Virus record (IMG/VR): IMGVR_UViG_3300046804_003055
Span: 1-58,669 of that record
Reading direction: 5' to 3' (one strand)
From: a virus
DNA: 58,669 nt
This document shows positions 53,445-58,669 of the stretch, in pieces. The notes under the pieces are model-generated. The model was not told where the DNA came from and searched no databases. It saw only the letters and a program-made list of their open reading frames with translations. A program made the translations under genes and the position numbers. The first letter of the stretch is position 1. Every line of letters starts with the position of its first letter.

Positions 53445-53978
53445 TTAGTCGGTCTCGCCGCCTTCGCTGTCTGGGCCAAATGGCCAACTTGTACTTGGTG
53501 TCGGCCTTGTTCTTAATCCGACATTTTCTTCAATAACTGTACCGTCATCCTCGCACAAACTAACTTGATAAGGAGCATCGATAACAAGGTAGTCATCTTC
53601 AACTTGCCAATCATGATCACCGTCAAATAGCCAAGCCGCACCGCCACGTTCGTCATCGTCGTCCGGGTCACACTCCAAGTAACACTCTTTAATACGCTCT
53701 TGTTCTTCTTCGGATATATCATCGCTAAACTCAAACCAGCAAGCGTGTTGGTCGTCTAGTTCAGCACCCCATCCGCAGTCTGTTTTGGCGTATGCTTGGA
53801 TATCTCCTTCATAAGGCAAGTTACAATCCATATCTTCTTCAACAAAGCCTTGTCCCCAGCGATAGTGGTCATCAATATTAAACCAACTAATTGTACCGTC
53901 CGCATTTTCGCGGAACATTTCGATACGCCAGCAAATACTTTTCTTTTCTAGTGGTTTAATTAGATATACACGTGACAT
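53445..53978 (-). CDS. Strongly acidic hypothetical protein
   Basis: Starting at the ATG at 53978, preceded by AAGGAG, the protein has 177 residues. By hand count 47 are Asp or Glu and about 13 are Lys or Arg, a net charge near -34. Acidic residues cluster (EEDMD, SDDISEEEQE, DPDDDDE, VEDDY, CEDDG) between aromatic residues, and there are six cysteines. No catalytic motif is visible. The ribosome site lies inside the end of rnh, and the ATG follows its stop codon after one base. Such a composition occurs in DNA mimics that block restriction or other DNA-binding proteins, but also in proteins unrelated to that role. Confidence 0.7.
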   Translation of the reverse strand: MSRVYLIKPLEKKSICWRIEMFRENADGTISWFNIDDHYRWGQGFVEEDMDCNLPYEGDIQAYAKTDCGWGAELDDQHACWFEFSDDISEEEQERIKECYLECDPDDDDERGGAAWLFDGDHDWQVEDDYLVIDAPYQVSLCEDDGTVIEENVGLRTRPTPSTSWPFGPDSEGGETD

Positions 53979-53979
53979 A

Positions 53980-54966
53980 TTATTCTCCTTGATACTTTGC
54001 TTGGAATGGCTCAGCATATTGCTGAATGTTATCTGCAATTTTTTTCATATCCCAAGTATTACAAAATTTTAGTAAGCGTATACCTACTTGAGAAATATTT
54101 TTTGGTATAGCATTATTTTTAACAGTTACGTCAATAATAGTTCTAATATCATCGGGTTGTGCAGATAAATCACATAGTTTGACATTACGCTGATAATCAT
54201 CTAACACACGGTGTTCTTGCCCATTGTGGTCAACCCACCTCTGAAGCATGAGATTGTTCCACGAATATCCTTTGGACTTACGGTCTTCGAACGCTTCAGT
54301 AAGCCCCACTTTGTTTTTACTGCCTTTAGTACGCACACCCGGATACGCTGAGAAGACATTATCACTGGTATCACCACGCATACATTTTTCAAATAAGAGC
54401 CATTCTGGATTCGGAACTTCTTTAGGCTCTTTTGTTTTCTTGTCGACAACAAGTTTACCTTTAGCATCAAAAATACCTTTATGTGTTATATGATGTTCTT
54501 GTACCCCATTGTACTGACTTACATTAGGAGCAATGAGCTGGTAAAAATCGCTATCTGTTGAAATGATAACGTGATCGTTATTTGGATGATTTTGGATAAA
54601 GCCAGCAATTAAATCATCTGCTTCTAGTTGAGGATGATGCAAGACTGTACAATTAGTTTTTTCGTTAATGAACGACTTAAATTCGTCAAACGCTTCCCAG
54701 AATACTTTATCTTCTTCTTGCTCTTTTTGGGTCATTGCCGCACGAGTTTCTTGTCTGTTGGCTTTGTAAGGCTTGTAAAAATCCTTACGCCAGCTACGAC
54801 CTTCGAGGCAGAATACTACATGACTACCATTAAAGTCTTGCCATGCTTTTTTGATCGAATTGAAAGTAATATGAAAGGCCATGCCGAGTTTAATATCGGA
54901 TGACCCTTGTATTACATGCCTTGCACGGAAAAATGTATTTGCCGTATCTACTAAAATATATGTCAT
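53980..54966 (-). CDS. rnh: RNase H / 5'-3' exonuclease of the FEN family
   Basis: The 328-residue protein has the acidic metal-site pattern of T4 RNase H and the FEN/5'-exonuclease family: D7 (VDTANTFFRARH), a basic arch with KDFYKPYKANR near 61-71, EADD at 115-118, STDSDF with D138 and D140, and RGDTSDN with D199 and D202. A helix-hairpin-helix-like PGVRTKG region follows. In T4 this enzyme removes RNA primers and adjacent DNA from lagging-strand fragments. Length is close to T4 Rnh (305). It overlaps the preceding gene by four bases and is one base from the acidic-protein gene. Confidence 0.92.
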   Translation of the reverse strand: MTYILVDTANTFFRARHVIQGSSDIKLGMAFHITFNSIKKAWQDFNGSHVVFCLEGRSWRKDFYKPYKANRQETRAAMTQKEQEEDKVFWEAFDEFKSFINEKTNCTVLHHPQLEADDLIAGFIQNHPNNDHVIISTDSDFYQLIAPNVSQYNGVQEHHITHKGIFDAKGKLVVDKKTKEPKEVPNPEWLLFEKCMRGDTSDNVFSAYPGVRTKGSKNKVGLTEAFEDRKSKGYSWNNLMLQRWVDHNGQEHRVLDDYQRNVKLCDLSAQPDDIRTIIDVTVKNNAIPKNISQVGIRLLKFCNTWDMKKIADNIQQYAEPFQAKYQGE

Positions 54967-55397
54967 TCTATCTGTGCCTTGCCACCAGCAAGTTTTGTTA
55001 CGTTGATATAACCTGCATTGTGTCTATTAGGCTCAGATACACCTGCTTCTGCTAGCATATTTAAAGCCAGCTCTCTAAACCACCTATCCACAATCTCTTC
55101 GTCCGGATCACCTTCAAAACCGTATCCAGCTTGTTTTAATTGTAAAATAAATTGTTCGTTCCAGTCAAGTTCAAAAAATCCATTTCTAATGTTTTCTTTA
55201 TTAACATGGGTATTTAAAACCGAAACCCAAGGTTCATTTTTAGCAGTTGCACGTTCTTTTGGGCTTAGTTTTGCCAATTCTTCTGCTTCTTGGGCTCGAA
55301 CTGTTTCGGCAATGGCTTTATCTCGGGCTTCTAGTAAAGCCTGTTTTTCTTCTTCCAGTTTTTCAATACCAAATATTTTCTTAATAAATTTTTTCAT
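54963..55397 (-). CDS. Conserved hypothetical phage protein
   Basis: The ATG at 55397 overlaps the queE stop codon (TAATG); a GTG four codons upstream is less likely. The 144-residue protein has a basic N-terminus (MKKFIKKIFG), a coiled-coil-like charged helix to about residue 50, then NEPWVSVLNTHVN, GFFELDWNEQFILQLKQAGY and a GYINVTKLAGG C-terminus. The DWNE/LKQAGY region is shared with hypotheticals of other aquatic T4-like phages. It links queE to rnh in one transcript. Function is unknown. Confidence 0.7.
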   Translation of the reverse strand: MKKFIKKIFGIEKLEEEKQALLEARDKAIAETVRAQEAEELAKLSPKERATAKNEPWVSVLNTHVNKENIRNGFFELDWNEQFILQLKQAGYGFEGDPDEEIVDRWFRELALNMLAEAGVSEPNRHNAGYINVTKLAGGKAQIE

Positions 55398-56242
55398 TAT
55401 GTACCCCACTCATTTTTAAATAGTGGCACTTGTAACCTATCACTGTAGCGCAAGCCATTCTTCATAGCTAGTTCTGCTACACGACGATTATTAAGAGTAT
55501 ACACAGACTCTACCCCACCAACTGGCATAAGATAAACAGGTCCTTCAAAACCGTGTGCTCTATAAATGTCCACAGTTTGGATAGCTTCTTCAGCATCTTC
55601 TTCTGTTGCTATTACAAACTTTAAATAGGTATAACCAACATCTTGATATTCGTTTACAACTTCAGGCAAGATAGCTTCATGTCTTAACTCACCGCTACAA
55701 CTTAATTTAGCACTAACACTAAAGGTAAAATCTGTATGTCCACTTCTGTAAGCTAGATATTTTTTAAAGTCTTCTGAAAGTTTTTGAGTTCCGTTTGTTT
55801 CAAAAGTAACTTCTTTACAAGCTCGCATGGTATCGTGCTCTAATAAGTCTTTGTATGAACGCTGCCAGCCTAACAATGGCTCGCCACCTGTAATTACTAA
55901 ATGTTCATCTTGCCATTCATTAAATGGAAGGATTTCGCAAATACGTTCTGCAATAGCATCTGTTGTGAGCATCGGACTAAGATCTTTAAAATCTGGGTGC
56001 CAGCTAGCATAACTATCACAACCTGTATTAACTAATGGAAGATCCTCGTACTTTGTATAAGGTTTTAGTTTATGTTGAACTGCAATGTCTTCGGCTTCCG
56101 CACTTAGCTCACCCTTAGGCATACCAAAGCCGGCACATTTAAAGTTACATCCAAATGTACGTAAGAAAACAGACGGTACACCCATGTAACGTCCTTCACC
56201 TTGTATGCTATAAAATAGTTCAGCTATTTTTATTTTTGACAT
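55397..56242 (-). CDS. queE: 7-carboxy-7-deazaguanine synthase QueE with split radical-SAM motif
   Basis: A 281-residue radical-SAM protein: FYSIQGEGRYMGVPSVFLR at the start and the SAM-binding ITGGEPLLGW in the middle are typical of QueE. The enzyme makes 7-carboxy-7-deazaguanine on the way to preQ0. The usual CX3CX2C cluster motif is split: C32 and C36 (GCNFKC) are followed by about 38 residues before C75 (TGCDSYASW, in place of the usual CDTxYxW). The inserted segment is hydrophilic. An intact fourth part (YLMPVGGVESVYT) suggests a functional protein. FolE is encoded three genes upstream; QueC and QueD were not seen. Product use in DNA or tRNA is unknown. Confidence 0.9.
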   Translation of the reverse strand: MSKIKIAELFYSIQGEGRYMGVPSVFLRTFGCNFKCAGFGMPKGELSAEAEDIAVQHKLKPYTKYEDLPLVNTGCDSYASWHPDFKDLSPMLTTDAIAERICEILPFNEWQDEHLVITGGEPLLGWQRSYKDLLEHDTMRACKEVTFETNGTQKLSEDFKKYLAYRSGHTDFTFSVSAKLSCSGELRHEAILPEVVNEYQDVGYTYLKFVIATEEDAEEAIQTVDIYRAHGFEGPVYLMPVGGVESVYTLNNRRVAELAMKNGLRYSDRLQVPLFKNEWGT

Positions 56243-56579
56243 TTCGTTCTTTCTTAAATTTTTCTACATCTTCTATAGCACTTAATAGTGTATGAGCATA
56301 GTTAAATGCTTGTTGGCGTTTTAAGATTACTGTAGACTCTGTATCAATATAGCCTTTTGTTAATAAGGTCCAAATAGCATGCCAGCGAGTTTTACTCCAC
56401 CAATTGCTTTTTATAGTTGTATAAACAGTAACAGTAACATCATGTTCATCTGCCTCTACCCATATATGATGATCGTGATCGCTTGCTCCACAATCACAAG
56501 TAACTCGGTAGACTTTACTGTCTCCCCAGTCGTGTGTTTTCATAATGCCTTCAGCAGGTGTTTGATATGTTACTTGCAT
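56220..56579 (-). CDS. Conserved hypothetical phage protein
   Basis: A 119-residue protein with CDCGASDHDHHIWVEADEHD near residues 29-48 and a VTVTVYTTIKSNWW beta segment. A charged helical tail ends the protein. The CxC/DHDHH cluster could bind a metal. Related hypotheticals occur in other aquatic T4-like phages. It overlaps queE by 23 bases and the upstream gene by ten, so it is translated with the folE-queE group. I considered QueD, but the QueD motifs are not present. Confidence 0.65.
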   Translation of the reverse strand: MQVTYQTPAEGIMKTHDWGDSKVYRVTCDCGASDHDHHIWVEADEHDVTVTVYTTIKSNWWSKTRWHAIWTLLTKGYIDTESTVILKRQQAFNYAHTLLSAIEDVEKFKKERNVKNKNS

Positions 56580-56788
56580 GTTTCAATCCATTCGTCTAAA
56601 CGATTAATAGCTTCTTCAAAATCTACAGCCCATACTTTAGCTTCAATTTCGTCGTCTTTAATATTAATATCAAACGGCACAGTGCCGTTAAATCTAAAAT
56701 CATGTGGTATATTAACACATACTGTAAACTCTTGCAAGTTCTTAGCACGGTTAATAAAATGATCCATAATATCTTTAGCTGTGCTCAT
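56570..56788 (-). CDS. Small hypothetical phage protein
   Basis: A 72-residue, acidic alpha/beta protein with no recognised motif (FTVCVNIPHDFRFNGTVPFD, VWAVDFEEAINRLDEW). The ATG overlaps the folE stop codon by four bases (ATGA), and the end overlaps the next gene. Its place between folE and queE suggests coexpression but not function. Confidence 0.6.
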   Translation of the reverse strand: MSTAKDIMDHFINRAKNLQEFTVCVNIPHDFRFNGTVPFDINIKDDEIEAKVWAVDFEEAINRLDEWIETCK

Positions 56789-57570
56789 CTTGGCGCAAAC
56801 TCCTGTTGTAGTTTAATATTATCCATAAACTCTTTCTTAGTTCCTGAGTCGTCTTTGAACGCACCTTTAAGTACTGTAGTCTGTGTTAGACTAGAGTGTG
56901 CCATAATGCCTCGATTCTCACAACAACCATGTGTTGCTTGAATATACACACCTAAGTCTGTTGCTCCTGTTGCCTTTTGGATTTCCCTAGCAATGTCATT
57001 ACAAAGTTCCTCTTGGAGAGTACCTCGTCGGGCGCACCACTGAGCGATACGTGTGTACTTGCTAAGTCCAATGAGCTTTTGTGCGGCAATAATACCAATA
57101 TAAGCAACGCCAGTAACGGGTTGGTGATGATGGCTACACATACTACGAAGCTCACTACGAACAACCAACATACCTTCGTAGCGATCCTCCGAATCATTTG
57201 GAAATGCTGTTGCATCTGGTCTTGGATCATATCTTCCTGCCATTATTTCGTTAAAGTACATCTTAGCAAGGCGTTGAGCTGTACCCTTGCTGTTAGGATC
57301 TGTTTCGCGATCAATTAGGAGTCTATCTAGGACTAGTTCAAATGCTTCTGTTGCTTCGCTGATTAGTCTTTCCTTATCGCCGTTGGTTAGATAGTCGCTG
57401 ATATTGTCGCCGGCCCAGAATCTTTTTCCGTCTCTCTTCATTTTAGCGCAAATATAATTACCTAAGTATTTTTCTACCTGATAGCCGCCATCACCTGCCA
57501 TAGCGTCTACTGCTGTTTCATTATCGTGCGGTTCAGGATCATTACTAATATATGCTTTTTCGTATACCAT
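56785..57570 (-). CDS. folE: GTP cyclohydrolase I FolE
   Basis: I start at the ATG at 57570, because AAAGGAGG lies at ideal distance; the frame upstream has no such site. The 261-residue protein has the type I GTP cyclohydrolase core: zinc ligands C145 and H148 in CSHHHQPVTG, IGLSKYTRI, an RRGTLQEELC helix, and C216 in HGCCENRG. FolE converts GTP to dihydroneopterin triphosphate, the first step of both folate and 7-deazaguanine synthesis. The N-terminal 60 residues are longer than in many bacterial enzymes. It begins the folE to queE gene group, so preQ0-type synthesis is a reasonable reading, with folate supply for ThyX as an alternative. Confidence 0.93.
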   Translation of the reverse strand: MVYEKAYISNDPEPHDNETAVDAMAGDGGYQVEKYLGNYICAKMKRDGKRFWAGDNISDYLTNGDKERLISEATEAFELVLDRLLIDRETDPNSKGTAQRLAKMYFNEIMAGRYDPRPDATAFPNDSEDRYEGMLVVRSELRSMCSHHHQPVTGVAYIGIIAAQKLIGLSKYTRIAQWCARRGTLQEELCNDIAREIQKATGATDLGVYIQATHGCCENRGIMAHSSLTQTTVLKGAFKDDSGTKKEFMDNIKLQQEFAPR

Positions 57571-57606
57571 CTTTCCTCCTTTATACAATTTATTTAGATC
57601 TATGAC

Positions 57607-57870
57607 TTAAACTTCAATTTTTTCGCTTAGTAGTAATCTACATAGTTCAGCATCTTTTATACTTTTAAAAGTAAAAATCATATAGTCTGGATATGGTTTA
57701 TAATAAAATCTATTGCCCGGTAACCCAAACACTTCTAAGACATCAGCACAAGTCTCATTCCACCATTTGTTATGTTGATTATTCCAATCAATGCGAACTG
57801 TATGTTCTTGAGGTATTTGGAAATTCCACCACTCAGGACGCGGCGGAATTTCTATTTTTTTGTGCTTCAT
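57607..57870 (-). CDS. Small hypothetical phage protein
   Basis: An 87-residue, tryptophan- and proline-rich small protein (PPRPEWWNFQIPQEH, WNNQHNKWWNETCADVLEVF, YKPYPDYMIFTF). The layout resembles small hypothetical proteins of T4-like phages, without known function. The start overlaps the end of the upstream 59-residue gene by 38 bases. A 36-base gap with AT-rich sequence but no clear promoter separates it from folE. Confidence 0.6.
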   Translation of the reverse strand: MKHKKIEIPPRPEWWNFQIPQEHTVRIDWNNQHNKWWNETCADVLEVFGLPGNRFYYKPYPDYMIFTFKSIKDAELCRLLLSEKIEV

Positions 57871-58012
57871 TTAGTTCGTACTCTAAATATTTTTTGTATT
57901 CTTGTAATGCAGATATTTTTAACAAATCTTCACCAGCACTTTCAAATTTTTTAATATCGCCTGCTACTCTGGCAATTTTTTCTTCAAGTTCCGGTATAGT
58001 TAAATCCGTCAT
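57833..58012 (-). CDS. Small hypothetical protein (59 residues)
   Basis: A short frame starts with ATGA overlapping the stop of the preceding gene and encodes 59 residues (MTDLTIPELEEKIARVAGD, then a charged helix with YKKYLEYELNEAQK). Its composition, coupled start and place in a dense gene row make it a likely real gene. The last 38 bases overlap the beginning of the 87-residue gene in another frame. The protein seems to be all-helical, possibly a coiled coil. Function is unknown. Confidence 0.65.
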   Translation of the reverse strand: MTDLTIPELEEKIARVAGDIKKFESAGEDLLKISALQEYKKYLEYELNEAQKNRNSAAS

Positions 58013-58242
58013 ATTGTTAGCCCATAAGCCAGTGCCTGTAACTCATCTTTGGTCATGTTAAAACTATAAACACTAGAAAAATTAACTTCACCATTGTCGT
58101 CTAAACATTCTTGAATAATGTCTAAAGAATAAAATCCAGGAATTATACTTTCCCATTTCTCCATCCTTACTCTAAATGCTTTATTTTCTTTTACTGTCAT
58201 TTCTACAGCAGTATTTTTTATACTTGAATGTAAATCTCTCAT
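58009..58242 (-). CDS. Small conserved phage protein
   Basis: A 77-residue alpha/beta protein (FRVRMEKWESIIPGFYSLDI, YSFNMTKDELQALAYGL) without known motif. It overlaps both neighbours by four bases (ATGA). The row of coupled small genes from 58669 to 57607 is typical of early accessory regions of T4-like phages. Function is unknown. Confidence 0.6.
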   Translation of the reverse strand: MRDLHSSIKNTAVEMTVKENKAFRVRMEKWESIIPGFYSLDIIQECLDDNGEVNFSSVYSFNMTKDELQALAYGLTI

Positions 58243-58493
58243 TGTAAATTCCTTTTTTCGTTACCAACGATTGCGTTCAAAAGATGTTCAAACTCGTCAT
58301 CTGATAAGGATTCATCTTCTAAAAGACGATCAATATCTACTGGTTGACTTCTTGATTCTAATTCTTCAGGAGTCAAATGTGCAAACAGGTCTTTGATCTC
58401 ACCCATTAATTCATCTAACTCTTCCTGAGTGCCTTCAAAATGATCAAAACAGCCAGGGGCAAAATTGATCTTTATTTTCTTTTCTTCAGTCAT
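58239..58493 (-). CDS. Conserved small acidic phage protein
   Basis: I start at the ATG at 58493; further upstream the frame runs into the previous gene without a ribosome site. The 84-residue product reads KIKINFAPGCFDHFEGTQEE, then an acidic helical part with LTPEELESRSQPVDIDRLL. The NFAPGCFDxFEGTQEELDE pattern is shared by hypotheticals of marine T4-like phages. Function is unknown. It overlaps the end of the upstream gene by eight bases. Confidence 0.7.
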   Translation of the reverse strand: MTEEKKIKINFAPGCFDHFEGTQEELDELMGEIKDLFAHLTPEELESRSQPVDIDRLLEDESLSDDEFEHLLNAIVGNEKRNLQ

Positions 58494-58669
58494 TTTCGGA
58501 GCCTTTAATACGTTCCCAAGTTTTATACTTTTCCAATTCGTGCATATATTGTTTGTACAGTTCTGCAAGTTTTGGATACTTAGCCTCCATTGTAACATCA
58601 CGAGTTGGAATTTGCAAGAGTGTTTCGATTACATTTAGCCGTTCTTCCAAGTCTACTCCATTAATTACC
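58486..58669 (-). CDS. Conserved phage protein, C-terminal part (cut by window edge)
   Basis: A frame open at the right edge gives 60 residues up to TGA at 58486-58488. It reads VINGVDLEERLNVIETLLQI, then PTRDVTMEAKYPKLAELYKQ and MHELEKYKTWERIKG. The pattern is familiar from conserved hypotheticals of aquatic T4-like phages; the sequence looks nearly complete, so only a few N-terminal residues may be missing. It overlaps the next gene by eight bases. Function is unknown. Confidence 0.65.
   Translation of the reverse strand, partial: VINGVDLEERLNVIETLLQIPTRDVTMEAKYPKLAELYKQYMHELEKYKTWERIKGSEND

Noticed and set aside
54248-54903. Plus-strand open frames opposite rnh
   Set aside because: They are short, lack ribosome sites and are fully covered by a well-conserved minus-strand gene.
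56220-56579. QueD (6-carboxytetrahydropterin synthase)
   Set aside because: Length and a histidine cluster fit loosely, but the CxxxHGH and N-terminal histidine motifs of QueD are missing.
57585-57600. Late promoter before folE
   Set aside because: The minus strand reads CTAAATAA, which does not match NATAAATA at key positions. The region is only AT-rich.

Overview
The window is part of the genome of an AT-rich, T4-like contractile-tailed bacteriophage. The evidence is the T4 core set: recombination nuclease gp46/gp47, late sigma factor gp55, baseplate proteins gp48/gp53/gp5/gp25/gp6 in T4-like order, an RNase H/FEN-type exonuclease, and T4-type late promoters (NATAAATA) before virion gene blocks. 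Several accessory genes (thyX, folE, queE, a MoxR-like ATPase with a VWA protein, and many small conserved genes) resemble those of aquatic T4-like phages. The host cannot be named from the sequence. No tRNA, CRISPR array, integrase or insertion sequence was seen.

Layout. (1) 1-5319, minus strand: a translationally coupled operon 55-47-46-nucleotidyltransferase-small protein-GIY-YIG nuclease, driven by a near-consensus sigma70-type promoter at 5341-5369. It is followed by a GC-rich gene-free stretch (185-611) with many hairpins, then the start of another minus-strand gene behind a late promoter motif. (2) 5398-43171, plus strand: late virion genes in blocks, each after a late promoter motif: baseplate genes, a 5157-residue giant baseplate/tail protein (14356-29829), a repeat-rich fibre, four related fibre genes and two other structural genes. 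(3) 43240-47380, plus strand: a small gene, four glycosyltransferase-like genes and one unknown, behind their own sigma70-type promoter. (4) 47334-58669, minus strand: nucleotide and DNA metabolism (thyX, folE, queE, rnh), a MoxR AAA+ ATPase plus metallopeptidase/VWA protein, each behind a near-perfect TTGACA-N17-TATAAT promoter, and many small conserved phage genes, two of them behind nearly identical late promoters.

How it works together. Host-type promoters serve sigma factor, recombination, MoxR/VWA and glycosyltransferase genes, so these are probably early. gp55 then directs transcription from the late promoters of the virion genes. The gene 55 promoter and the first late promoter are divergent and share one base, which suggests an early/late switch at 5341-5376. 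ThyX, FolE and QueE point to thymidylate supply and 7-deazaguanine chemistry, although QueC and QueD are not in the window.

Most original observations: the structured gene-free region at 185-611; a hairpin filling the spacer of the VWA-gene promoter; the thyX terminator encoded inside a convergent gene; QueE with its radical-SAM cysteine motif split by about 36 residues; the modular giant baseplate protein; and a strongly acidic possible DNA mimic at 53445-53978.
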